Source of the DNA: Thereva unica | Lineage: Eukaryota; Arthropoda; Insecta; Diptera; Therevidae | Direction: 5' to 3' | NCBI GenBank assembly: GCA_949987705.1 | Contig: OX465283.1 | Span: 157,991,850 to 158,055,849, forward strand | DNA: 64,000 nt | In this document: piece by piece, positions 13,401 to 22,870 of the stretch | How positions within the stretch are numbered: position 1 is the first letter of the stretch | Layout of the letters: each line of letters begins with the position of its first letter | Translations under genes and position numbers: made by a program | The notes under the pieces: generated by a model | The model's input: the letters and a program-made list of their open reading frames with translations, nothing else | What the model was told of the DNA's origin: nothing | Databases searched by the model: none

Positions 13401-16349
13401 GTCCCGGTTCAAAAATAATGTACTACCGGGATATGAGCGTGTCTCGTGCGATTGTAAATTACGAAGTGGAGAGACACTTCTTACTTCTTTTGCGGCAGTA
13501 AAATGTCCAATTTGAACTGCGCCGAGGTGAGATTGTAAACACGAACTGGAACAAAATTTCTTTTGCGACAGTGAAATATCCAATTCGAATTACGGCGAGG
13601 TGAGATTGTAAACATGAACTGAAAAGACATTTCTTACTGCTTTTGCCTCAGTAAAATATCCAATTTAAACCGAGTCGTGGTGCGATTGTAAATGCGAACT
13701 GGAGAGAAATCTCTTACATTTTTGGAGGTACTAAAGAGACAATTCTTACACTTTTTGAGGGAGTGAAGTTTTGTACTCGAGAGATATTTCGTACATTTTT
13801 CGAGGGAGGCAAATTTTGTACTGAAGAGACAATTCTTACATTTTTCGAGGGAGGTAAATTTTTTATTTAGGAGACAATTCTTACATTTGTCTAGGGAGTG
13901 AAGTTTTGTACTCGAGAGACATTTCTTACTTCTTTTTTTTAGGCGAGGTGCGATTGTAAAATAGAAATATACTTGGAGGCTTGGCTTGCATACCTACTCT
14001 GGGTCAGTTTAATGCACAAGAGATTCAAACCCGTGATTTTGAAGCCATGCCAGTATCTACAACTAAACCATTGCCTCCGCTTTCGCAGCTAGGAGTCTAG
14101 TTTTTGGGATGACTTTGAAAAGCAGGTGTGTGACATAATAAAAGACCCAAATTAAACAACTGAAGCCATAGATAAATATCGTGTAGAACCACTGTTGCTA
14201 AGATTCAAAGACTCAGCAAAGCGGTGGTATTCCAGAAAACGTCAATATCCTAGACACTATCGAACTAAGACTGTGCAGCGTTGCAAATTTTGTGCCTTCT
14301 GAACTCCTCTTTTCTAAAGCGGGTCACGTTCTGGGAGAAAGAAGAAATAGGTTAAGTGGCAACAAAGTGCCACAAATCTCTTACAAATAAAATATTTTCG
14401 TGTTATTTTCAATTTTAGGGAGTTTCGTTTTAAATCTGTAAATATATTTTTCCTTATACAGTTTACAAAAATTTTGAAGAGTATTTTGGTAATTAACATT
14501 CATAGGCACGATAATTAATATTCCTATTCATTCATTCATCATTTATCGTATCCCTTCTTTCGCAAACGCAATAGATCTACCCGCATCACAACATTACAAT
14601 ACAATGGCACCTCGCCTCATTTGAAGTGAGACATTGTACTGGTTCAAAAGGAAAAAGAGGCTCCTCTTACAAACTCATTTTATAATCGTGTCCTACCCAA
14701 CACTAATTGACGATGAACTTCTTCTTAGAATTCATATTTTAAATCATATATAGCTGAGGTCCAGTCATGCCGAGTTTGACCAGTTTGTAGAGAAGATCTT
14801 CGATCCATACTGTATCGAATGCCTTCTCAAAATCGATCAGGCATGCTCCGGTACACTGGCCTTTGATGAAGTTCTAGTGTACATCTGATACCAGTTTGGA
14901 TGCGGTATGAATGGTGTCATGTCCCGCCCTAAAACCGAGCGGGAATTATGTTCTTTTCCTCGACCCATTTGGCTAATGGTCTACTGATGACTGTTTCAAA
15001 AACTGCTGATATTCGAGTTCGTACGAACATAAATGTTCACCAAATAAATTTCCTGATAGAAGGCCTCACTGAATCCACCTTCTCCTGCTTGTCCTCTATG
15101 AAATAATTAGCGTCGACATGGATTCTCCCGGATCTATGTTCACAGACCTCAGCAGTACCTCGTTAGTTGGAGTCCTAGGTATACGTAACTTGCCCAACTG
15201 GTTACGTGTTTTACTCCTATAAATTTTATTTATCTGTGGGAGCATGCTCGCGATAGTTTGAATAGCACGAATCTTTCTGTTCCAGTACGGATTCAGATTT
15301 TGATGTCGGGTTTATTTTTCTGGAATAAAATCATGAATTTAGTCTTTGTATTGTTTATTCTGAGCTTGTATCCTTCCGTGCATTTCTTTAAAGTGATCAT
15401 GTCTTCGTTCATAATTTGCTCTAATGCGTTTATATTTCTAGGTCTATATATTAAATTAGTGTCATCAGTAAATATATAATAGACTCCTCTTAGTTTTGCA
15501 TATTTTATGTTGTTGATATATAGCAAGTACAAAAGCGGACCAAGTATTGAACCTTGAGGAGCACCACAAGATAGAGAGAAATACCCTGGCACGCTCCTCC
15601 CTGGTATATAACTTAGATTATACGTTGTCCATGTAACACCACTTTTATAAAGATTGGTGAGAAGAATATCATGATTCACAGTGTCAAAAACCTTCGAAGG
15701 TTAATTAAAACTGCACCTACAAAATATCCTGAATCGTGGTATTAATGAGGATGCGAGTCTCCGAGGTGTAGACTAGAAAACTAGTGTGGTAACTATCTGT
15801 GGAGTCGTAGGAGCTAATGCAAAAAAAGATTTAAAAGTTTAATGTTTTATCAATCGAGTTATTGTTAAAATATGTGGTATACAGAAAATTCACAGCTCTT
15901 ATTATATGTTATATCTCTATATTGGAATCGTTATCATTGAGCTGGCAGTTTTGGGGTTTCGTGTCAACTTTGCACATTTGCTTCCAGGCGGACTAAGCAC
16001 CCATAAAATTCCATCAAATTTAAACAATCTCAAATCAACTATGCCCTATTTTCATGTAACAGGGATAATTTTTGGGTGAAACCTTAAATATACAATATTG
16101 TATGTTCTGATACCATGAATTCTATGAATGAATCACATCCTAAAATATATAATAAACAATCGAATTTTATTACATAATATGATTTTTAATTGTTTCGTCT
16201 TCCACAACACATTCTAATAAAAAAATTAATATTTGACATATGACATAACGAGCAGAATTTGGTGAAACAGCGCCGAGTTCCAAATAAAAATAAATGAGAT
16301 TTACCTGAAGTGCATTTTTGTTAGAACTCCTTAAAATGGCTCTGTACAT
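7406..16349 (-). CDS. MIC60: MICOS complex subunit Mic60 (mitofilin)
   Basis: This is the core MICOS subunit, anchored in the inner mitochondrial membrane and needed for cristae junctions. Ten exons on the minus strand: 16305-16349, 12135-12259, 11882-12075, 11518-11797, 11313-11461, 8944-9110, 8339-8867, 8008-8166, 7652-7943 and 7406-7583. All have GT-AG borders and compatible phases, giving 705 residues. Exon 1 encodes [15 protein letters not shown], a basic presequence. A membrane segment lies at about residues 36-56 ([18 protein letters not shown]), followed by an Ala/Pro/Lys-rich linker and a long coiled coil. The mitofilin signature domain closes the protein ([52 protein letters not shown]). 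The 15-codon first exon is inferred from phase, the MYR start and the donor site. Introns 1 (4 kb) and 5 (2.2 kb) are full of repeats. Confidence 0.95.
9480..9860 (+). mobile_element. LINE remnant inside Mic60 intron
   Basis: The plus strand at about 9530-9630 reads [21 protein letters not shown], resembling the C-terminal Cys-rich motif of R1/jockey-type reverse transcriptases. It is antisense to Mic60 and broken; the rest of the intron has no other coding similarity. Confidence 0.45.
10261..10483. repeat. Palindromic MITE (family with GGGGCC-AGTTCACG ends)
   Basis: The two ends are long inverted repeats: TCGACGTCGACTGAAAACGA at about 10269 and its reverse complement near 10450, continuing through ACACTAAGCG. 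The inside holds further inverted words (TTTACTATGGTTAACTA against TTAACCATAGTAA). The outermost right end ggggccagttcacgcaattc (minus strand) recurs as a solo end at 45293-45325. There is no transposase inside. I could not define a target duplication. Confidence 0.75.
12360..12620 (+). mobile_element. LINE RNase H remnant in Mic60 intron 1
   Basis: A plus-strand frame around 12440-12545 reads [20 protein letters not shown] then [10 protein letters not shown], the typical end of an RNase H domain carried by LINEs (WVPGHxxxxxNExAD). It is antisense to Mic60 and too short to be active. Confidence 0.65.
12740..13265 (-). mobile_element. LINE reverse transcriptase remnant
   Basis: Minus-strand frames give [20 protein letters not shown] (catalytic YADD box) and [15 protein letters not shown], then after a frame change [21 protein letters not shown]. 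The order is that of the RT palm, thumb and C-terminal region. The fragment lacks both ends. Confidence 0.75.
13310..13935. repeat. Composite repeat with 72-81-bp and exact 45-bp tandem units
   Basis: The unit start GATTGTAAA recurs at 13450, 13531, 13603 and 13684, so units are 72-81 bp long. A second array follows in which AATTCTTAC or ATTTCTTAC recurs at 13741, 13786, 13831, 13876 and 13921, exactly every 45 bp, each time with TTTTCGAGGGAGG-like text. The leader gagttgagccggacttac also begins the related repeat at about 21945, showing dispersed copies of one element. Confidence 0.8.
14740..14945 (-). mobile_element. LINE RT fragment ([15 protein letters not shown])
   Basis: The minus strand reads [19 protein letters not shown] and then [16 protein letters not shown], an RT palm motif with its catalytic Asp. 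Only this short region is recognisable. Confidence 0.7.
15290..15680 (-). mobile_element. LINE RT fragment ([19 protein letters not shown] type)
   Basis: One open minus-strand frame carries [20 protein letters not shown], an FTDDTNLIY catalytic box (usually F/YADD) and a [14 protein letters not shown] thumb entry. It resembles jockey/R1-type reverse transcriptase. It lies in Mic60 intron 1 on the same strand as the host gene. Confidence 0.75.
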
Positions 16350-17443
16350 TTTCCTGATATTTTAATAAATTATATTGCAACTTATAAACTAATTTGCCGG
16401 CAACCTTTTGCACCAGGTAAAAATTAAACTCACACACCAAGCCCCTACAAACAAGTCGATAAAATCACTTAAAGAACAGCAAGAATCTATATACTGAAGT
16501 TAGACACTTGGGATTTTGAAAGAAATGCGGACTACTTTTTGACAATTTGGTTGGCTTTGACATTAGCGCCGGAGAAGGCAAAGGAGGCGTAGTTTTAATC
16601 AAAAGTTGGTGGTAATGTAGTCAAAATGGGGGCAACGGGCGAAACTATCGTCGCAGCTACTGTCAAACGTCAAACGAAATTATAATACAAATTATTCTTA
16701 TGAAACTTGTTCAAAAATGTACCGCAGCCACGATGACGAGCATGACTACTGTTTGTTCGATGACGTCTTAAACAGTTCAGAGCAGCTCGTTTGGGAGCAT
16801 GGCATACAGAAACAAGGTAATATACCAAAGAATGCTGTCGTTTTTTGACAGTAAAGTCATATGACAAGTCATATAACGCAAATTGATATATGTATGTAAG
16901 AGCAGAAAATAGCAACAATCTAAAAACACTTCTGCTCAAATCAATGATAAATCATTTAATTTTTTAATTTTTCCTTTTTTCGATTTGACAAGTGTCAAAG
17001 GAAAAGAAGGATTTTGCTGCTCTGCCTGCTCCTACAAATTTGGTGGAGCAGAAAAAACGAGAATTCTCAACCCAGAGCATGCTCAACGAACATACATATG
17101 TAGAGCAAGGAAAATGTGAAAAGGCCAGTCAAAAAACACACCCCCACGATTCGGAAAGCCAAGTATGACGTCATAATCCGAATTAAATGCCCCGTTTATG
17201 ACTAGATTACCCAAGTTCCAGGTAGAAACGACAGCTAGTTAGTATTGGGACCAATCAACTCAGCTCTCCTTCCTGGGTCCTTTTGAAATTCGATGAAAAA
17301 TCGCATGGGCTTTCACACGAGCCAAATTTTCAAACCAACTGTACGTCAGAATGGTAAGCTTATTGTTGTTGTTTTAATCTCAATTCTCTTTTCTAGTATA
17401 TTTCTCTTTCTCTCTAAGAAAGAAAAAACAACAACAACCACAT
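16350..17443. other. Upstream region of Mic60, no further gene seen
   Basis: This stretch should hold the Mic60 promoter and 5' UTR just above 16349. The small ORFs have no family resemblance. Short poly-pyrimidine tracts and a TTGTTGTTG/CAACAACAA pair occur near 17360-17440. Confidence 0.4.
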
Positions 17444-17593
17444 GGGCCTGTTTTCACGGTTTGCAGGAGCGTCCCTCACGAACTTTGTAGACGAAGGGGG
17501 AAGTGGGAATGATGAGAGGGACCGCCTCACTTCTCCCTCCACCACAAAAATTTGTGAGGAACATTCCTAGGAGCGAAGCGTCTAAACAGGCCC
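17444..17593. repeat. 150-bp MITE with CAT target duplication
   Basis: The left end GGGCCTGTTT and right end AAACAGGCCC are perfect inverted repeats, flanked by CAT at 17441-17443 and 17594-17596. There is no coding capacity. Confidence 0.7.
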
Positions 17594-17634
17594 CATAGCT
17601 GTCAAAAAGCTGACTCAGAAAATCTAGTGAAATA

Positions 17635-18104
17635 AAGCCTGTTCGTTTACTCAAAATGGGATCTCTCGGGATCCCATTTGCGCCCATTTCGTGTTCGCTT
17701 ACTTTTTCGGGCTCGAAAAAGAGGGGAAATTTTCGCTTCCCCTCTTGCCAATTTGTGCCAGAGGTTTTGAGTCCCGGCGATTGTGGATTGCTGTTTGTAG
17801 TGTATTTGAATTGTCAAATGGAACTGTCAATTATCATGTTAAACCAAAACGATTACGACTTGATGAAAATAAGTTCTTTATTTGGTGCCTAGTAACAAGA
17901 TTTTAAATAATTTCATGCATAAATTATTAGTTTCAATAGCTTTATGTCATTAATTTGAAGACCCAAGTGATTTCTAGGTTAGATTTGCCAAAAACAGCCC
18001 AGAAGGTGTTCGCTTACTTTCATATTTTTATCCCCACTCTTCAATTTTATTGTCAAAAATCTCGGGATCCCGAGGGATCCCATTTTAAGTAAGCGAACAG
18101 GCTT
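17635..18104. repeat. 470-bp MITE with ATA target duplication
   Basis: The left end AAGCCTGTTCGTTTACTCAA and the right end (reverse complement AAGCCTGTTCGCTTACTTAA) are terminal inverted repeats that continue through AAAATGGGATC and into GGGATCCC. The element is flanked by ATA at 17632-17634 and 18105-18107. It is non-coding and a good candidate for a non-autonomous transposon of a class making 3-bp duplications. Confidence 0.8.
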
Positions 18105-18754
18105 ATAGTTGGTTCAAAAAACTTGCACACCCCTTCGTGCTATCACATCCTCTTCTGTACAAACGACGTTTTAAGTAGTTTTTTGATGGTTGGCTAGTGT
18201 GAAAGTGGAGTTACATACCCGATGTTTTTCTGTCGCGACGCTCTTTTTTACAATTTCGACCAATAGGAAACAATTTTGCGACATCCTAGCGTCACGGCGG
18301 AGGGCTGAGCGAGCTTGAATTATTTTTGTGGCAGGTGATAGAAGCAGCGTCTTGTAAGTAATTTGAGGTTATGTGTAACTGAAATATTTATTTGGATTTA
18401 TTTAGGTTTGCGTGGACGTAAAAAGAAGTTTTATTAAAATTTGTTTGTTTGTTAGTTTAGTTGTTTCTTTGTTTGATAATGAATGAGTCAAAAGTCGCGA
18501 TTGTTTTTGGCTGCGACAGAATTCGTCTCAAATGGAAAATGCGTATTAAAAATGTGATAGAAATGATCAGCTGTGATACGGCGCAGCGGAAAAATGTCAG
18601 ATATATAAATCCTTCTCGAAACATTATTAAAGATTTTTTGTATTGTTGCTTGCTGGTATAACTCGAGCTCAACTCAGTAATGGACCCTTAATCTGAGTAA
18701 AATTAGGGAAAAATCTGCATAGAAACTCATTAAAATCACGATTCGGAAAGCCAA

Positions 18755-19060
18755 GTAAGGCGTCTGGTTGCCTCCCAGAGGTCCCGGGTTCGAATCCCTG
18801 CAGTGCCACGGTCCTTCGCCTTTTCCACTTTCCCATCTACATAACTTTCTTTCTTTCTTCCCTCTTTACATTCCTGATTCCTCCTGACAAAGCCTTCTTT
18901 AGTCCTTCCACGGTTTGGGAGTATTTGGAATAAAAATATCGCGGCTAGGTCGTGGGGCAGTTCCTTCCTTCCTGACTAGAGTGGCTGTTCGGCATTACAC
19001 TCTATACGAAGAAAATAGATTGTCGACAGAATAAAGGGCTTTTCCTGAGCCTCTAGTATC
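18755..19060 (+). repeat. SINE-like repeat with tRNA-like head
   Basis: A box-B-like GGTTCGAATCC sits at about 18787. It is followed by the same tail text (ccttcgcctt, cataactttc, cctgattcctcctgacaaagcc) seen near 4370-4460. The fragment has no poly-A end. The remaining intergenic DNA, 18105-18755 and 19060-19326, shows no gene. Confidence 0.5.
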
Positions 19061-19326
19061 AATTTCCTGTTAAAATTTATATTTTAGTGTTTGTTTACAC
19101 GGCTCATGCAGCATCAATCAGCTGATTGTTGTTTGACAGTTTCGGGAAAGTAGTTTTTTTTTCACTGTGCACCGCATGTCAAATGGTGCCGTGCAGCTGA
19201 ATCCAAAAAACTGATCCCGGGTGCAGGTTATCAAAAAAAACTAACGAAGTAAATAAATGCAAAGTATTATTTTGCATAACTTTTAAGAAATTCGTTTTAG
19301 CTTTCAGTTCTTAACCGGACTTGAGG

Positions 19327-19932
19327 ATGTTCCGAGTACTCACACAAGGCTAGAGCTTTGAAATTGTTATTTTCCTATTATCTAACATATATCTAATTTC
19401 AGGACTAGGAGCTGTTAAGCATCTTGGTTTATTAAATGATAGTTTGCTTATAAAAGCCAGACCTATTGGAATTTTCTGCAAATTTAACCAAGTGCCGAAA
19501 CTTACATGTTTGGATAAATGCCAAGTCTCTTTAAATTCATCGAGTGCAATAGGTGTTCCCTTTACAAAAAACCTGAATCTTTTGCAACCCTTGAACCAAG
19601 TTTCTCTATGTCAAAGCAGGAGCGTAACTAAATTTTCTCTAAATAAAGGAAAAAGGAAATCCGTAAAAGCTGTAATAAAACGATTTAAACGCTTGCATTG
19701 GGGTGGGTGGATACGGACATACTCGGGCCGACATAAGAAATTGTCAAAGAAATCTGCGGCCCGGAAGAGAAGGCTTAGGCAACATGTTTTTGTAAATTCA
19801 ACACAAAGTTGGCTTCTTGATAAAATGGTTACGAAATTTTGGCGAAAACCGAAGTATTATGTTGATGATCCTTATGAGCCTTATCATACGCGAGAAGATT
19901 ATTTTGCAACTAGATCGAAACCAAAACTTTAA
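19327..19932 (+). CDS. mRpL35: Mitochondrial large-subunit ribosomal protein bL35m
   Basis: A structural protein of the mitochondrial 39S subunit. Exon 2 (19403-19932) is certain. It encodes the bL35 core GKRKSVKAVIKRFKRLHWGG, then KKLSKKSAARKRRLRQHVF, a TQSWLLDKM segment and the C-terminal KYYVDDPYEPYH characteristic of animal mitochondrial L35. The N-terminal part is variable and basic, fitting a presequence. Exon 2 opens one base into a codon after TTTCAG. The best upstream match is ATG at 19327 with exon 1 at 19327-19348 (MFRVLTQ), which requires a GC-AG intron. The joined protein would be 183 residues, close to the human length. A poly-A signal AATAAA lies at 20089-20094. The gene is convergent with FAHD2. 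Confidence 0.92.
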
Positions 19933-20744
19933 GTTGAGAGTGTGATCGCGAGGTTTTGAGGATTTTTTTTTTAAATTTAATACGGTTCATAAAACTTGCT
20001 GTAAAATAGTGTTCTTTCAAATATAGAGAAATAAGTTGATGTTTTTCTCTGATTTTTTGTGACTTGTTAATGATATTCGCCGCTAACAAATAAAAGCCCA
20101 TCTGGTTTAAGCGTTTTCGCGTAGCTTTAATTCTTTTGCTACGTAAAGTCGCAGAGGTGCAGTTAACACTGGAGAACATCCTGGTCCGGTCGGAGGAGTG
20201 TAGAGAATAGTGGAAATGGCGCTGTAGGTCTTCCATCAGGAGTTAAGCAATACGAAGCCCAAAGAAGCAAAGAAAGAATGAATAGACGGTAGTACGCTGA
20301 TCCCCATTCGTAAGCACTATCGCCCGGCTCTGGTGAGCACTTTCGAGTGATCCCTTTAAGGGATCGAGTTGATGGCAGGTAGGACACCCATGCCGAACAG
20401 GCTAATTGCGAAGAGGCCAGACAAAGCTAGATACATCCTCCCCTCCCGCTCCCCCCTTTTCCACCTTCACATTTCCTCACTTCTAAGCCAAGGTGTACCG
20501 GTGGTTAAATAGTGCTGGTCGCAAACGGATCCCTCTGATGCCCGGAACGGAACACGGATCGTGTACGTAACGGACACGGATCGTGTACGTTCCGGGCACG
20601 GCCCGGATATGTGTGGACACTCCTTAAAGCTGTCGCTGTGGTCAAAATAGTCAACTATTTTGTAGGTTTGTAATGGAAGGAAAGTTACCAAAGAGCCATA
20701 GTTATTTCAACAATTTATTAATATTTTACAAAATATGCACAACT
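19933..20744. other. Intergenic region between convergent mRpL35 and FAHD2
   Basis: It holds the two 3' UTRs. In the middle, about 20160-20600, lies GC-richer DNA with short internal repeats (ggatcgtgtacgtaacggacac and a near copy). It has no ORF of known family and is probably a repeat. Confidence 0.4.
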
Positions 20745-21664
20745 TTAAGGTGAAACCACAATATTCACCAATTTTCCAATATCTTCAATTTCACTTTCTA
20801 TTAAATCTCCAGGTTTTAGATATTCAGGAGGATTCCGGTGCATACCAACACCAGCTGGAGTTCCAGTTAGTATGACATCACCTGGCTTCAATGTTATACA
20901 GGTAGTTAAACGAGAAATAATTTCGTTAATATCGAAAATCATTTCGCTAGTATTGCCGTTCTGTTTTTCAATACCATTAATTTGGCAAGATATCTTAAGA
21001 TTATGCGGATCGGGAATAGCGCTCTTATGAACGATATAAGGCCCTAATGGACAAAATGTGTCCATAGTTTTCCCAATTAAAAACTGTCCTCCATTGCGTT
21101 CTTTTTGCCAGTCTCTTGCTGATATATCCTGTGCAACAGTATACCCAAAAACGTAGTCTAAGGCGTTATCTTTATCTACATTCTTGGCCTTTTTCCCGAT
21201 AATTACTGCAAGCTCCACTTCCCAATCAAGTTTCTAAAAAAAATTAAAAAAAAAAGGTTAATCCTTTTATAAATTTACTAAAATTTACACCGTTTTACTT
21301 TTGTAATAGAATGTGCGCAAACGCCATCAGATGGGCCAACAATTGAGCTGGCGAATTTGCTAAAAAACATTGGCTCTTTGGGAGGTTCCTTGTTTTGTTC
21401 TAGGCAATGTCCACTGTAATTGAGGCCAATACAAACTATTTTTTCGGGATTCGATATTGGCGGTAAGAGTTTTACACTTTGCATATCTTCCTTAGGCAAA
21501 TTTGATGTTTTTTCGGTAATTTCATCTACACCTCGTTTGATAAGACATATCATATCTATGCTGGTTTTGTTAGGACAGTATTCAACGAAATGTTCGCCGT
21601 CGCCAGTTACCACTCCAGTTCTAATAGTGGAGTCCCCCTCCCTATTAAATTGTATTAAACGCAT
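20745..21664 (-). CDS. FAHD2: FAHD2-like fumarylacetoacetate hydrolase domain protein
   Basis: Member of the FAH superfamily, Mg-dependent enzymes acting on C-C bonds or tautomers of dicarbonyl acids. Vertebrate FAHD2 has been linked to oxaloacetate tautomerisation in mitochondria; I infer a similar role. Exons 21299-21664 and 20745-21233 give 284 residues. Diagnostic segments are CIGLNYSGHCLEQNKEPPKE, FFSKFASSIVGP, then after the splice DWEVELAVIIGKK (metal ligands Glu127 and Glu129), VAQDISARDW (Asp158), GKTMDTFCPLGP and LTGTPAGVG. This matches FAHD2 over its full length. The ATG at 21664 aligns with the internal MRLVQF of human FAHD2, so a longer presequence is missing or absent. A 5' UTR intron appears likely at 21681-21775 (GTAAGA to TTTCAG). 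Confidence 0.93.
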
Positions 21665-21944
21665 TTTAGTCGATGCTGATCTGAAAGAAATAAGTGATTT
21701 TAATTTCAGAGGAGAAGAGAACGTTAATAATTGTTTTAGTTTTATTTCGTCTAATGAAAAATCCTACATTCTTACCCAAGACAAATCTTTTATAATCCTT
21801 ATATCCTAACCTCCTTTCACTAACGTCTACTTGACTAGGACCAAGAATCAATGCAATCGTTAGTCGATAAGGTCCACTTTTCACCTTTTCGGCGCAGCAC
21901 TTTGGTTTGTACTACCACTTCGTCTTTAAGTGTATAGGTTGCAG

Positions 21945-22870
21945 ACTAGAGTTGAGCCGGACTTACACAAGGCAGTACATTTGTCCCTTACACGACGGCA
22001 AATTGTAATGAGGCCTGAAGTTTTTGAAATGTTCCGGTTCAAAAATAATGTACTAACTACTATTTGTATGAGCGTATCTCGATGATAAATTCATTCATTC
22101 TCGATTTTTAACATGTTTGAGAAAATGAGCCGAGGTATGATTGTAAATACGTACGTAGTGGAGACATGGGCAGGGATTTGGAATCGGTGAAAAGTACTCG
22201 ACTAAACACTCATGAGAAGAATTAAAAGAAAATTACTCAATAAGTACTTTTCATATGTTCAAAAGTACTCGATTCCTTGAGAATCTATGAGTACTTTTTT
22301 GATACATATTTTGATTTCGGATAACATGGAACATAAAAGGGAAAATTTGCCAATTGGCATTTTTCTTCTTCTCTTTTGGTGAGGACCTGGGTCCAAAGGT
22401 ACCGTGACCACTCTCTTAGCATATTGTACATACATCGATGTAGCTAGCATGGGATATAAATTCAAAATTAGAAAGGTCCGTTTACATCCCAAACGCAAAG
22501 TGGAAGCGCCAACGAACGAAAGTGGGTTTCAAATTGATGAATAGAGAAGAAAGTATACTTTTCTTTTCGAATGTACTTTCGTGGTGGGATTTGAGACTCT
22601 CACTGCCTATGGAAAAAGCGATTTTGAGATTCCCAATTGTTTTGGCGCACGCCAATTGGCTTATGTGTGCAGCGAGGTGCACTGGGCTCCAGCTAGCTGT
22701 AAATACGTAGTGGTGGGTTCCTTTTCTCTTTACTTCTTTTGGGACAGTAAAATTCCCACCACCAACTTGAAGTGAGGCGAAGTGCGGTTGTCGTAGAGGT
22801 CAGACAGTAGAGACAGGTCTGCGAACTTCATATACCATCCCATAGAGTGAAGTGTAATTGATATCGTTCG
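21945..22870. repeat. Dispersed composite repeat related to 13310-13935
   Basis: It starts with gttgagccggacttacac, as at 13322. It then has ggttcaaaaataatgtacta, gattgtaaatacgt and, near 22700-22790, gtaaatacgtagtggtgggt plus gacagtaaaattcccaccac and gaggcgaagtgcggttg, all echoing the tandem units of the other copy. Its boundaries are uncertain and it contains no gene. Confidence 0.6.

Noticed and set aside
16670..16939. Minus-strand 89-codon ORF upstream of Mic60
   Set aside because: Low-complexity translation without family similarity; Mic60 has a better first exon at 16305-16349.
20160..20400. Possible 5S rRNA-like sequence (gttaagcaa, ctgatcccc words)
   Set aside because: The words are scattered and the 120-base 5S fold cannot be formed; more likely a SINE-like repeat.
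21666..21884. Minus-strand ORF just upstream of FAHD2
   Set aside because: It overlaps a likely 5' UTR intron and has no link to the FAHD2 N-terminus.
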